A DNA stretch of 64,000 nucleotides from Megaleporinus macrocephalus (taxonomy: Eukaryota; Chordata; Actinopteri; Characiformes; Anostomidae). A program made the position numbers and the translations under genes. The notes beneath the pieces were generated by a model that saw only the letters and a program-made list of their open reading frames with translations, was not told the DNA's origin and ran no database searches. Below, piece after piece: positions 1 to 17,372 of this stretch (position 1 is its first letter; every line of letters starts with the position of its first letter). Location of the stretch: the NCBI GenBank assembly GCA_021613375.1, contig CM038726.1, positions 12,966,253-13,030,252 of the forward strand, written 5' to 3'.

Positions 1-3996
<3,996 letters not shown>

Positions 3997-5400
3997 TTGG
4001 ATTTTTGCATACAAGTATGAAGTACTGTTGTGACACAAATGCGTAATTCTGTATTTATATTTCTAAGCTCGCCACCGCTCTGTGCAATCGTGTGCCATCG
4101 TCGATCTGGACACAAATGTTGTAAGCATCAGCTTGGAAGGAAGATAAACTGGCTACACCAGCAATGAATGTCTCGTCAGTGCAGCATGTTTGCTGTACCA
4201 GAAGGCAGAAAAAAAAAAATTCCTCATAGTACGGGCAGTAATGAATGAAGGTTTATACTGTTTTCTGTAAATCAGGGCTGAAGACAAATTAATTACTATT
4301 CCTTTTTAATCAAAATACACACATTGATCTGCCCAGTTTTCTTAAAAAAAAAAAAGAGAAAAAGTCCAGTTTTATATATTTTTTTCAATCTTGATGTTTG
4401 TGTTATGCTCTGTTTTGTACTCTGAATTACTGGAGGAAATTATGTAGAAGTCTTTAAAATGTAGTGTTTATAAGATAACTTTTTGAGTTGACTTTCCACC
4501 AGTTCTAATATTCATACTGCAGTACAACGCAAATCTGAAAAAAGTATATCAGCACAATTATGGCAAATTCAAAATCTGTGTTTTGATGTGTAACTTTAGT
4601 TGGCGCAGATGAATGCACTTATGTAGCTTTACACATCCAGGGATATGGTACGTGTTTGTGTGGATTACCCAATCAAATGTATCATGTGTCTTTCATTAAA
4701 TCTATTACTCGGCTAAAGTGACTGTTACAAAAAACAAAAATAGGTTCAACTTTCACAATAAATAGCGCATGTCCGCTAGGCATAAACATACGATTTTTAC
4801 ATACGAACAGTGATACCCCACAATCTCCATTTAATGGAGTAAATCAGTACTTTTGAAATAGCACTATTACAGCTAAAGCTAGCTGTCAAGGACCAGTTAG
4901 CCCTTTGTAAGTCATATAAGTTTGCAGTAAGTTTGCAGGACTACAAGGAGCTTCATGCACCCAACACTTCCTTTTACATGAAGACTGTAGAACCATCCAA
5001 ATTAAGTACATGAAAGAACTGCTTCAAAATAAGCTTCACTTTCTTCAGGAATATGGCTGGATATAGACAAATGTCCAATTTGGAAAATGCTCATTGTAAC
5101 CACATCTCTCCCTGTTAATAGTATTTATTTCCCTGTATTATAAAACCTCTGATTGTTTTATCTGAAATATTTGTTAGTTTGTCTTTACTTTTACTACATA
5201 ATTTTTTTTTGCTTAGGTACCTGTTCTTTTCTTCAGGAAAACAAAACAAGCTGGTTTTGGAAATCTGTAAACCTATTGATAATTGTCAGAAGAACAAAAG
5301 ATACAGTATAACATGAACTACTTGGGTGTAAATAAAATGTAATTGTACAGAAAACAGAACAAATAAATCTAAAAGCTCTTCCCGAAATTGATTTTACTGA
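3997..5400 (+). other. tbx5: Probable tbx5 3' UTR
   Basis: AT-rich sequence downstream of the tbx5 stop has no ORF. Canonical AATAAA hexamers lie at 4757-4762, 5331-5336 and 5362-5367. The pair at 5331/5362 is the most likely end, giving a 3' UTR of about 1.4 kb; the 4757 site would give a shorter form. Transcript data would settle this. Confidence 0.6.
5331..5367 (+). terminator. Candidate tbx5 polyadenylation signals (two AATAAA)
   Basis: Two AATAAA hexamers 31 bp apart (5331-5336, 5362-5367) lie in AT-rich 3' sequence of tbx5. They are the last such pair before a large AT microsatellite. Confidence 0.5.
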
Positions 5401-5465
5401 AGGTTATTTTGCAGTATTTATGTACACCATTTTAAAATAATTGTTTGCTGATCATTTTTATGTAA

Positions 5466-5518
5466 ACATTCCAAATATTAATTAACAATAACAAGATAAC
5501 AAGTTATATATATTGTTG

Positions 5519-5597
<79 letters not shown>

Positions 5598-5634
5598 ACT
5601 TATTTTGTTATTGTTAATTGTTATTCCGAATATT
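5466..5634. repeat. (AT)n tract framed by inverted repeats
   Basis: A 72-bp AT run (5522-5593) is flanked by diverged inverted arms of about 38 bp. The left arm contains TTAACAATAACAAGATAA (about 5482-5500). The right arm contains TTATTTTGTTATTGTTAA (about 5600-5617). The whole could fold into a long hairpin or be a small TIR element with an AT core. Confidence 0.75.
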
Positions 5635-5639
5635 TATAG

Positions 5640-8600
5640 TAAAAAGTCCAGTTTTTGTATATAATCTATGTAATAATATACTAACTTGTGGACAACTTGG
5701 GTTATAGGCACTGCCTCTAAACTCAAATTCCTCAAGTCTCAGTTAGCCATGATAACTTACATTACATGGGCTAACAGCAGGCCTGCCACTCTCTACTTTG
5801 CTGCCTGAACACTCTCCAATGCCGCCGTCACAAAGGGATTGGTTTAACAATTTCACACTTAGTTTGTTCCTAAATTCAGCCACAATTTTAATTGGTTGTC
5901 TCTGATGTCTCTACTGAGATATCTTTCACTCTGATCACCATTCATTATTTCAGAAGAACATGTGGGAGAGGCTCTTTCTGCTGGATGTTATAATACTGTC
6001 TGTCTAATCTATGAATAACTCTATATAATTTTGCGGTTGAATGGAAAATCCCCTGGATTACAGGAATGCTTGTCTTAACTCTACTGCAACACTGCTATGG
6101 TAGATGGAACATTTCCCTCATCCAAAATGTCTTAAAACCACTTACCTTGGAAACAGAGTTAAATTTTAATCTCAATACACAGTCATTGTGTTACACTAGG
6201 ATCAAACTACACAGTTTTTTTTTCTTTTACAATGGTGTCAGATTAAACTACAGCAGCATACATTTTTACCATGTCTTGGTCAGGAATCTGCCAACACTAA
6301 ATGTTTGATGCTGGCCAATCATCGATCACATCCCTCTGAAAAAATAGAAAAAGAAAGAAACTGTGATTATAGAGTGTTCCTGGTGTCATGAAAAGAACAC
6401 AAATACTCTTTCAAAGAGAATTTTAGGTAACATGTGTTTAAGCGGTTTAAATTGTAGCTAATACTGTGTAGCTGCTGTGATTTAGTACTTAGGTGTTTTT
6501 GTGAAATAGGTGATCTGTGGCTTGTTGTTTCACCTGACAGCTGCAACAGCAGCATCACTTATTCTCTTCAGCATGTTTACATTTGTGTGCTAGAAAGCAC
6601 TTGGTCCTTCTATTGGTCAACACTAAGGAAAACATGGTTGGATATGTCAAATCAGGCCAAACAATACAGAACATTCTGATTTGCTAGATTTGTTGTCAAG
6701 ATATCATGCGCTATTCTAGGTGCATTCTCTGTTATTTGATTATGTCACACTACATGGCCCATTCCTTCTTCCCAATGCACATATTTGGGCCCAATGATGG
6801 AAATTTGTCAGCTAGGACAAAATCGTGCTGAATTTGTGTAGTCTGATCTCTGCATTAGACAACAAGTAGCAAACATACTGGAAAGTAGTCAAGCACCAAC
6901 AGAAACTCTGGGCTGTTAACACATTATTGTGGTTGACTCTGTTATCAGTAACAGATCATTTTAATGAAATAAATTCTATGTTCATAATTTAATTCATTTA
7001 AATTCACCTCATACAGGCATTCTTCATTAAAGCCACTCACAATAACAGGTGGATACTGCAACAACAAAGCTGCTCATATATACAGTCCTTGGCCTGAAAG
7101 GGTAACGTAAATCCTAGTCTGGGACAGTAGTGTTATCCACTATGCCAGGGGTATTTAATTAGAGTTCAGTAAGGTCCAGTTAGAGGAGATTTTCTCAGGC
7201 TAAGGTCCGGACATCATCATTTCTAACATGTTATGATTTAGTGCCATATCCTGTAAACTGAAGTAGCCTAGTATCAGCGTTGTATACCATCAGCAACGGA
7301 ATAACAAACTTATTACACATACCGTTCAGTATATTCCAGTAAATGTACTAACTACGGAACCAAATGAATTATTTATAAAGCTTCAAATAACTTTTTTTTT
7401 CCTCACTTAAAAGTAAAGTAAAACAACTGAATTAAAAAAACAGAATTCTTTTGAAAAAAAGTGCATCTTAAAGTGTTTATTTATAGAGAAAGTAAAAATA
7501 ACGTGCGTCTTCTTGTTAACTCAGCTTTACAGATTGACATGTTGGTTTCACACATTCTCCAAAACTAGATGAGCAGGTCCATTCCAGAACCATTCCTGGT
7601 TAAACAGTCAGTTTTCTCTGTTCACTTTTCTGTTTTTAGAGCATGTTATTTTTTCTGACTTGCTTTAGTCTCCTGCTGCTGCTGCTCCTCGCTTCGTACC
7701 TTGCCTGTGTGCGCACGTCGCACGCTCCAATGTGCACAGATCTGATTGGGTAAGAAGCAACTTTGGTGATCTTACAGCGCACATGATTGGTCTTCGAGTT
7801 TCCTGCACCGCAAAACCCGTATACCGGAAGGACAAGAAAAGCTCCGCTGCTTAAAATAAACACAGTCAGAATTAAATAATTCTCAATAGATTGTCGGTTT
7901 GGGTTCGCATTGGACAACATCTGGGTCCGCCTATTCGTGACCCCTGCACTATGCTATACAGTCATATGCACCTGAATTAGAAGTTAGTCATGTGAGCTTA
8001 AATTATAAATTGTAGTAACAGATGACATGTTAATATTAATGTGCATTATCATAAGGATGAAATCAGAAAATACTGTAATGAATATTTGTGGAGCAAAAAC
8101 AGTGAATCCAATTAAACTGCGTAACATACAGCATACATCCACATGATAAGATGTCATGTTGTAAGCAGTCGAATTTCTCCTATGGGGTTAAGTGTGTATG
8201 TATGTTTAGCATGATAATCTCTAATAATGGCTCTAATAGTAGTTTTGTAATATAGTTGTAATTATACCAATAACAATAATTACATTTAAACCACTTACCA
8301 GCAAATCCTATATACTGTGTATTTCTACAAATATGGGTGACTAAGGTTTTGGTAATATCATCTCAGGTGAAGATATGATGATTATGAACATTGGGAAAAT
8401 TATGAGCAGGGCAGATGTTGAGCATAAATACGAGAAAGCACTATATGTTGCAAGACCTGTTGAGAGACATAAAACTTACGAGATTAGCACATGTCCATTC
8501 CATTTTCCTGTGGAAAAACATACAACCAAAAAAAAAAAAAAACATACAACCAGATGCCTTTGTGCAAACAGACAAGAATTTAACATTTTTACACAAACGT

Positions 8601-8800
8601 CCAATTAATAAGTACTACAGTTGCAGTGTAAACAGAATGTACAGTCAGAAAGAAGAAAGCCTATATCGAGCAATCCCACAGAATATTTCATGTAGCCCTC
8701 TGGAAGGATTGAGTCTGTATTTTCAACTACACTTAAAGAAAGTGCAGAATGACAGCCAGCAGTGAAAGCAGAACTGCAGAAAGACAGTTTTTTAGTTCCA
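5640..8800. other. Intergenic AT-rich block
   Basis: No exon, RNA gene or full element was recognised. The block contains a short CTG triplet run near 7674, a minus-strand 94-codon ORF (7636-7920, listed separately) and a 15-base A run at about 8528-8542 between two copies of CATACAACCA. Confidence 0.6.
7636..7920 (-). other. Unassigned 94-codon ORF with one hydrophobic segment
   Basis: The ORF begins MLSNANPNRQSIENY and is followed by a hydrophobic stretch of about 20 residues (YLILTVFILSSGAFLVLPVY). The C-terminus is basic and serine-rich (RSSSSRRLKQVRK). The shape, a short polar N-terminus, one membrane-like helix and a basic tail, would fit a micro-membrane protein. I recognise no family, see no clear promoter or splice context, and the serine run comes from a CTG triplet repeat read on this strand. 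It may be a chance ORF. Confidence 0.2.
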
Positions 8801-8808
8801 TCCCCCCG

Positions 8809-9025
8809 TCTTGCTTTTTTTTTTTTCCTCCTGTTCCCTCCCTCCCTTTTTCCCTTTCTCTGGGCAGGTCTTCGGCCAAACATGGTGACCTTCTCTGCAG
8901 ACGCCTTTGATCTGATAGATGGGGCCTCTCTGGACTACCTGCTCCTACGCGGCCAGTCTTATCCACCACTGAAATCCTCAACGCCCCCCCCCACCACAGG
9001 CCAGAGAAATTCATTAACCCCGTAG
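8809..9025 (+). other. Pyrimidine tract, strong splice-acceptor-like site and short ORF
   Basis: A pyrimidine tract of about 50 bases ends in CTCTGGGCAG (8859-8868), like a strong 3' splice site. The following sequence is open to TAG at 9023-9025 and contains MVTFSADAFDLIDGASLDYL. It has a balanced base composition unlike its surroundings. No family is recognised and no partner exon was found. A cryptic terminal exon or a conserved noncoding block are both possible. Confidence 0.25.
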
Positions 9026-10868
9026 CCCTGAGCCCCAGTCCTACTGCTTAACGTCTGATTTATCGCCATGCCCACCCCACGCATCCTTCGATCAGACAAA
9101 CATGTATGCGTAAGCCAAGACAGATTACACCGTGGATTTTTTTAAGAAGATGTCTTAAGCCAGGGTCAATTTTCAAAGCAATTCCTCTAAAACATAAGTT
9201 CAACTGACTGTCACGGGTTGTGTGGTCAGAGTAAGCATTATTAATAATGAATGGACTCTACAGTAGTCATTGATAGGCCTGGTTAAAGACATCAAGGCTG
9301 TTACACCATTGAAATGAAACATATTAAATAAATTTGGGGGATGCAAAAATATGTACATTAATCAGAAAACTGGCATGCTCTCGCTAAAGGGAATTTTACT
9401 GCAGTTGGCTTTTGGCACGCACGTTTTTGTGGTAACAATTCTACTCATATTTTACAGCAATGATTCCTCATTAATACAAATAATGTAACGTGTGGAATTT
9501 TTTATTTTGGCCGCGCTTCCAGCTTCTTCTGTAGCACTCCAGGCATCACATGGCTAGCAAACAGAAGATTTTCAAAAGAGATACCGAGTCAGGTTGGAGT
9601 AATGATAAGCCATGGCCCTTCTCAACCCAGAATCTGAAACGAAAACAAATCATCACTGGGGTGCCTTGAATGAGCAAAGAGAAACAGAAAGAACAAGAGC
9701 ATTCCAAAGTCGAGAGGGAAAAAAAACGAGAAAGGGGGGATTACTTTATTAAGATGTACTGAAACGTGGCCAGCCAGTGATGGATGACTAGTTCAAAAAG
9801 GAAGAGTCCTGGAGACAAATCTATCTGCCGCGGGAGTCGCACAGCTGCTTTGAAAAGTTTGTTCAGGCCAAACTGTAGCAGTCAAAGCCCAATCATTAGA
9901 AATGCTGAATGTCTCACTCCCAGACAGCTTCGGGCCTCTCAGACGGCTGTATCAGACATGGCTTGAGGTATGAGCGGGCTAGCAGCCTGGAGTCAAAGCT
10001 TGCTTACTTGGCATGCTGTTTTGCTTTCCTGCTACCATGGTTACACACCAACTCTTAAATCACTAAAATGACTAAGTTAAGAAAATTTACGTGCGAATCA
10101 ATGCCCAGCATTTGTCAAGTTGATTTTTTTACCTACCAGGCTGGCCTAAGTAGTGGACCTGGGAAGATCCTCACCACCATTCACTCAGACCATGCAAGTG
10201 AGCGATTAAAGAGCCCTGCATTAAGCCAAGCCTCCGTCAAACAGTATGTTTTCTGGTTCATGTAAAGATGTCTAGCGTATCAACAGGGACATGCATCACA
10301 CAGCTGACATACAGCATCTGCACATAGCACTAGCTCTGCGACCTGGCCGTCCTGAGATGGGAACTGAGGCCCTCCACCTATCCCCACATTGAGTCTTTCA
10401 GCACCCAGGCCAGGCCTGAAGCTGGAAGGACAGGGGTGTTGAGAGGGTGAAAAACAGAAAGAGTTGCTAAGCTCAGAAAGGACTGCGGTTCTTTGCCTTT
10501 GATGAAAAAATTAAGGCCTTAACAAAAATGGTAGGAGCTAATCTCAACTAATGTACCTACTGACTCTGCATGATTTGCATGATGCTGTGTCAAGACATAA
10601 TTCCATTCAGCATGTGCTAACTACTTAATGTAAGGACGCTATAGTTTTTAAAACAGAGAATAAATTACAAATATGAACACATACCTTATGGTTTTGGCTG
10701 TGTGACAATATTTACCTTAGTCATGACCGTTTATGTCATATTGTGTCACAATATTTATACATACATACAGTGAATATCATGAGTACTTGAAGAAGCACTT
10801 TTTGTAATGAAACAATTCGAATCATGAAACATTGAATATCACTGTGTTTACAGGAGCCAAATTACAAA
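9026..10868. other. Intergenic block without recognised genes
   Basis: Moderately complex sequence with few simple repeats. The stretches 9520-9980 and 10300-10560 are less AT-rich. Short ORFs such as 9784-9966 and 10068-10265 have no family motif. Confidence 0.5.
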
Positions 10869-10936
10869 AGTCAAGTCAAGTTTATTTATATAGCGCTTTT
10901 TACAACAATGTTGTCTCAGAGCAGCTTTACAGAGGA
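10869..10936 (+). repeat. Dispersed teleost repeat fragment (GTTTATTTATATAGCGCTTTT type)
   Basis: Contains the pattern TCAAGTTTATTTATATAGCG, then CTTTTTACAACAATG and CTCAGAGCAGCTTTACAGA. This is a very common interspersed repeat in fish genomes, recognised from memory. Only a short fragment is present. Confidence 0.75.
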
Positions 10937-13900
10937 CATTATAAAACAGGTTATTACATATTGTGTTTCGAGAAGGTACTGTGTATCTTTACCACACTGT
11001 CCACCTTTAGTCCCTAATTAATCACGAACAAACCATGATAGCCCATAAGGTAGAAGATGAATCCAAGTTAATATGCTGTTCCTCAGCTTTCACAATCACC
11101 TCAACAATCACAGTGCACCAACGCTCTGCACTAATCACAAATTCATTCCATCATCATACTTCTCACAGTGTGATTCATGAGATCCAAACAGGATCGTGTG
11201 ATTGATGGCAAGGTGAAAATCAAAGGCCAACCGATAACGAAGGGTGAAATAATGGCATTGATGTAAAATGCAGTCATATCAGATTTTTAATGCACGTCAA
11301 AGCGCATCCATTTGTCCTTGTCATGGAACGGCTGGATGGGCCAGTGAAGGTTTCAAAGCTTAATCTAGCCTGGATGGGTCTGGAAAATGGCTTCCAGCTG
11401 TCTAATCATTAGGGCTGATAAGGCACCCCATTCCCTCCACCTATAGGCTGTCTGTGGGAAAAGGTAAGAGGCCCTTGGGGTGCTCTGGTACACCCAGCTA
11501 GTTCTTTCACCTGCATTTGTCTTCCATATGGAAGACATTGAGGCTCCTTTCTTACTTGGAGAGTGGGTGGACATTACGTAGAGGGTCTGCGTCATTTCAG
11601 ACTGTCTTTCTCATTAGTTGTTGACAGCATCACTCTCACTCGCTAGTCTCTTGTCACGCATTCTCACAAAGGTACAGCTGGGACATGGTTTGGGGGGACT
11701 AAATTACATATAAACTGATCACTGCAGGTCTGGTCTGTTTTGCTCAGGACAAAAATGAGGTTATTCAATTTATCTGCACTCTTTAAACAATTCACAGCAA
11801 AGATCATTTAAATCTTACAAATACACTGGTGACCATTTCAGGTATCTGACAGAACTTGTGTGTGGTTCCTCTGATTTATCATATTTTGACTGGGCACAAC
11901 AAAGTGGAACAGAATGAATAGGGGCAGTGTCATTCACAATCAGTGGTCTTCAGTGACATGAAGCGGTAGTAATGTGGTCTTATAAGAGCCGTGGGTGAAC
12001 CAGGATTGAGACATCCAAGAGGCTGTCTAGCGTGGTATATGTTCAATGAGATATCCTGTGAAGGGGCACAGAGCTATTGGAGAATAACATCTGATGGCCA
12101 GTAGACCCCTACAGGAAACCTGTGTAGGCAGTCCCTAGAATCGATACACTACCTGGTGAGTGACCCCCCTGCAGTGTCCCCTAAGGGCATTATTGGCCAA
12201 CACAGCAGGTCAATGAGTCTCGCCACATCGCTATGGGGCACCAGCTTTAGTGCACTAGTACAAATTCTTATTCATGTTCTTGTTGTTATTACTACTATTC
12301 TGTTGGTTGGTGGCTTGAAAGTCGACAAGCACTTTTTGTACTGAGGTTTTAATTACTGGACTTCAGTTTCACTGGACTACAAAGTGATTTAACAACAGAT
12401 CTCTCTCCTTGAGGCTTTAAAATCTGTTTACAGCAGATACTACATAACTTGTACATAAAAAAAAATCCCACAAACACCCATGTATTATAATCTGATACAG
12501 TGTTTGACAGCCAGTATTATTGATGAATCTGACACCTCGACCACGAATGAGATTCGCAGTCAATTAACTCACAGTTGGTCATTCCCTCTGATTTAATGAA
12601 CACATTGTTACTGTAGGCTTTAATTCCATTGACTGTTTGGCCTGTACTGCTGCTCCAGCATAAATGTCCTAAATCCCACCATAGAATTCTTCAACTGCTG
12701 TTAACAGTACCATTAGTGACTGCTGTTCCTTTCACAAATTCACAGCACTATTTGTTCTCACTAAAGGAAAACATATACTGTGCTGTTTTAAGAAAATACC
12801 ACACTTACCATCTCTATCTGCTTGCTCTATTAACACCAGTCAGAGGTCGATATGAGCCTGTCCCTCGACATTGCTCAAGTTGTTATGTGAGGGGTATTGA
12901 TCTCTCTAAATGCAGGGGTCTGGAAGCCTCGCTCTCTTGTGGGAACAACAGCCTCTGGACTGTCTGAATGCGAGAGCACCTGCCGCTGCACACCACGCGA
13001 GACAGCAAGAAGCCTCTGAAGAGACCAATGTGTGATTTGATGTTATCAATAAAATTCCCTCCTGCTACAGACTGGAGTCACGACCCACTGCTGTCAGATA
13101 GAGCGTCGCTCGTGACTCACCTCAACCGAAAGCGGCACTGTAGGATGCCAACACTCAATATCGTTCAGGTCCGTCTGGCTGTCTCGATCCATACAACTTA
13201 ACATCTCCGGGTTTTTTATTCGTGTATGTGCCCTCTGGGCTAGAGAAGCGCATGCTGGCACTTGTGCAGAAAGGTATAGTCACAGGAGGTGCGTGCAGGT
13301 CTACAGAAAGGTCACCTCTGAACGGAACCGACATTTGAGGTTGCTGGTTCACAGGGAGTTTTGCAGACCACGGAAAGTTCTAGCCTTAGAAAAGCACTAT
13401 TTAGAAAAGAGGACCCATATCATATACCAAACAGTCATAAATCACGTATGTGATAATTTTCCAACCTTTTTAAAAAAAATGTTTCTATAACAGTGCCTTT
13501 AAAATTGATCTCTGCTCTGCTTGGCTGCCCTGCGTTGAGTCTCATTCAAAAACAAGTTGATGCTGAAACACTCCTTATAACATCAGTGGTTGTTGTGGCT
13601 TGAAGAGATGGATAGACAGTTTTGTGCAAAGGTCGGAGGCTTCACTAGTCATTACATTTCCAGTCAATATAGTCATGACATGCAAAAAATTTATTTTTCA
13701 CGGTCAGGAAAAAACAGAACTTATAATTACCCTAATTAAACACAAATAATCCATAACTAAGAAATCTGCAGTGATGTTTTTCCTTAGATAAAGGTTAGTC
13801 TTAGATTTGGTTGCATTTTCTGCTTGGCACAATCCAAGTAACCCCAAACACACTCAATGAGGTGTGGACTTTGGGGTGGTGGAGTGTTCTGAGAACACAA

Positions 13901-15290
13901 GCAGCTTCTTTGTTTTTAAGTTTTCTTTTTATGTTTCTCAGTAACAGCTTTTATATCTTATTATATATTTATTTAACAGATGTATCTGTACAACTGTATG
14001 TTATATATATATATATGATACTGTTAATTATATATAATAAAGACTATACTGTTATTATTACACTATGCCTATTATATTATTCACCATGCATCTATCTATC
14101 TTTTTATTTTACTTGGCCGATACAAATGTTGGTATTATATATTAAGATTTCTAAACAAGAAGTGGGTTAACTATGGCTTAGAAGTGTAGCCTAATGCACA
14201 AACGAAACCATAATGCATATTAAACCAAAGCCAGCAGCGGAAAAAACCTTCATTATACATGGCATGATCGAACCACTCTTCTGCAGTAGTGCTTTGCATG
14301 TTCTCATTGTCCATCATTATGACTGATGGCGTCTGCTGTTCACAATGTGTGCATCAGAGGAGAGAGACAAATACTCTGTCAGCAGGACATGCACGAGGGC
14401 CTCTCCACCAACCCATCTGCTGCACTTAATTGAAAACACAAACAGAAAACACGAATTCGTCAAGCGAGGGAGAGGTTGACAAGCTGGGTGAGAGATTCTT
14501 CACTCGCCCTGCGAGGTCTTTTGATAGTCCAGGCATATTTGTTTAACACTGTGCCGAGGGCTGGAGCGATGAAGGGCCCGGTTTGTTTGTAAGGCAAATG
14601 TGGTGCTGGACCACCAGCATGTAGAGAATAACAGTGCCCCCCAAACATACACACATGCAGACCCAGAGCTCTGAGGTGAGTATGTGCTCTTGCAGGGTGA
14701 GGGCCGAGCTGTTACCAAAGCCAAACAATCTGTCACTGATGAGAAAAGACAAGTGGATGACAGACCGGTGTTTGGGTGTCAAAGCCGTGATGTCAATGTA
14801 GATCTTGAAATTAGAATTAAAGTTCTTTGGAAAGCAAGATACTAACGATGGGCTTAAAGGTGCCATGCAATGCATTTATTCAGTATTTTAAATAGTTCTG
14901 CTCAGAAGGTGTGTGCCGTCGGTGAAAAATGCCCAAATGTGGGTTTACACGCCCATTTATAACCCTATGATTTGGTTTAACCCTAATGATTTGATGCGCT
15001 CTGCTCAGATTTGCTAGTTTTGCGAATATCATGCAGAAGCAACATGTGAAAATAAATGCAGGCAGGAAAATAAAATGAAATAAGGTGGAAATACTATTTA
15101 GTTAGCTGTGCTCACATTAGTCACTTGAGCCTTGCTAGTTGTTAACGTTACTCATGTGCGCTACTAGCTTTTGATCTAAACATGAACACAACAAATCTTA
15201 AAGCTGTTACTTACTATTAAACATTCAGTTCAACATGTTCAACAGTTCAGCACCTGCTTCAACCATCAAACAGTGAATACATTTTTAAAT
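10937..15290. other. Intergenic block, no gene recognised
   Basis: Alternating AT-rich spacer and more complex stretches (11300-12250, 12800-13230, 14380-14860). The second contains an AP-1-like TGACTCA at about 13113. Small ORFs (12629-12967, 13811-14170, 14543-14875 and others) show low-complexity or random composition. No exon pattern was found. Confidence 0.5.
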
Positions 15291-15292
15291 TT

Positions 15293-15500
15293 AAGATTCA
15301 AGAGTTTTATTGTCATATGTACAGCAGAACAGACAGTTACACAGTACAATGAAATTCTTACTTTGCTGTTACTCCATTCACCAATAGATAAAGATAACAA
15401 AAAAAATAAAAGTATTTTAATAGTTAAAGAATAAAAAATAAAAGTTATGTGTGTTATGAAGAGCAGCCATAAAGTGCATGTTGCAAGTAACAAATGTAAG
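15293..15500 (+). repeat. Dispersed teleost repeat (TTTATTGTCATATGTACA type)
   Basis: Begins TTCAAGAGTTTTATTGTCAT and continues with ACACAGTACAATGAAATTCT, a hallmark of a frequent fish interspersed repeat. A GCAGCCATAAAGTGCATG tail lies near 15465. The class (probably retroposon-derived) is not determined here. Confidence 0.65.
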
Positions 15501-17200
15501 CAATAATGTTTTGTGCGAGTAGCGAATGTAAACAGCAGGTTGCTGTTGGGGTTGTGATGCTAATAAAGCTGGAACTGCTCCTCCTTTTAGCTGCTTCAGT
15601 CAAAAGCTAGATAATATCCAAGGTTTGAGAAACAGTCTGGTATGAAATATGCAGGACAAACTAAGAACTTTGAAATAATGTTGTTCAGGATCTTCTTACA
15701 GTTGTTGAGCTGAAGTTGGCTTATATTCAGCAGCTTAATTTGCAAATTTTCCATTAAACCTTAAGTCACAGTTAGATTCTGATGCCTGTACAAGCTGTAG
15801 TATTGAAGGTGTAATGGAACATTGGATTAAGAAGCTTCTGAACAGTAAGTCAATTTTAGTCTTTAAACATAAACATCAACAGGACTGGTGACAGTTCTGT
15901 TCCTTGGACAGGGCCTGAAATGTTGATATCATCTTCACAGCCTGGAACAATACATTTTTTAACGTAGTCTCTTATTTTCATTGTTGTTGCTCCACTGTCA
16001 ATTGTAAATCTTGGAGGCATAAACATGAAGTGAAGCCTGTTCCATAACATTTCAGAGTTCTGGATGCTTTTGTTGCATTTCTGGGATTGTATTTAAAAGG
16101 GAAGATTTAATCTGCCTTAAAATGAGATAATACCAACGTGAACTTGTGCCTTGTTGTTGTTGTTGTTTTTACCTATGATACTGTGCAAAGAGACCTTTAC
16201 ATAATCCTTTCAATTATATAATTACCTAACAAAAAGTAGAAATTATTCCTTAAACTGAAAATAAATGATTTGTCAACCTCCATTTCATTGGAAGTTACAA
16301 AAACAAGAGGGCGGTTTTGACTTTTCCACAATACTGTAATTATGCCATTGTTTAACACATAGTGTTCCAACTTCTGCCAGCTCAGGTCATGTACAACAAA
16401 TGTCATACAATGTCATTCCTGTTGTTTCTAAATAGTGAAACTGGGGGTGTTATCCTTTGTGGTCTCCATTTCCCACAGCTGAAAACTCAGCACACCATTC
16501 ACAACTTTGATGCAACTTTAATTATACTTGCACAGATTGCTTTGCAGCTGGGAAACCAAGTGTCAGGTTAAGGTTACCTTAAGAGAGACCTGTCATGTCT
16601 GCCTGACATTAACAAGACGGCCATGTGACAATACAAACAGGGAAGAGGACTCACCGTCTCAGCTATCCATACCAGACACCCTATCATGATGAATGGGCAG
16701 TGCAGGCCAGTCACATGCTGATTGTATGACACCAGTGAAGGTCCACAGGACTACACAGTGACATGTAGCTTAAGTCCTTCTGACAATCAAGTCTTCACAA
16801 TCTGTAGGCAGAGAACATGATTGGTTCATAAGAGTGCTGTTACAGTTCCCATGATTAGATTAATTCAACAGTTTGGACAAGGTTGTGGTGCAAGGAAACC
16901 AAATACAGTGTCATGAAAAATCAGATTCTTACATCCAGTCAAAACACATGTTAGAGTACAAGTAATTATATTTTAACAGAAAAGTGCACTAATGCCTCCA
17001 ACAACAAGTATAACATTAATACCACGAAAAAATCTCAAAAAAAAATCTCAATACAATCTATAGGTTCTTCAATACAACCTTTCACTGTGTAAAGACGAAA
17101 GTATGGGTCTGAAAGAATGCACAGCACACCATATTGGGGTACCGATACACTCAATCCACAGTTAGATTTAATTTACTATAAAGGATCCACGATTCAACAT
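15501..17200. other. Intergenic block, no gene recognised
   Basis: AT-rich, with a short TTG run at about 16151-16167. A 64-codon minus-strand ORF at 15856-16050 has no recognisable domain. Confidence 0.5.
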
Positions 17201-17207
17201 TCAAGTG

Positions 17208-17372
17208 ATATTTTAAACAAAATTCAAATGAAGAACTGATGTTGGTACACAGTTTTCTGATGACACTAGAGCTGGAAGGCAGGAGGAGTGAATGAGTGAG
17301 TTGCTAATTGGTGCTAATAATTTGCAAACAGTGGTGTTTAAACAACACAGTTGCATCAGATTGCAAGATTAA
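17208..17372 (+). repeat. Dispersed repeat family C, copy 1
   Basis: Diverged similarity to 21187-21318. Shared segments are TTTAAACAAAATTCAAATGA / TTTGAACAAAATTCATATAA, GATGTTGGT, and AATTTGCAAACAGTGGTGTT / TATTTGCAAACAGGTGTTTA followed by CAGTTGCATCAGA / CAGCTGCATTAGA. Probably a decayed DNA-transposon family. Confidence 0.55.

Noticed and set aside
15856..16050. 64-codon minus-strand ORF as a possible gene fragment
   Set aside because: Too short, with no family similarity that I can name.
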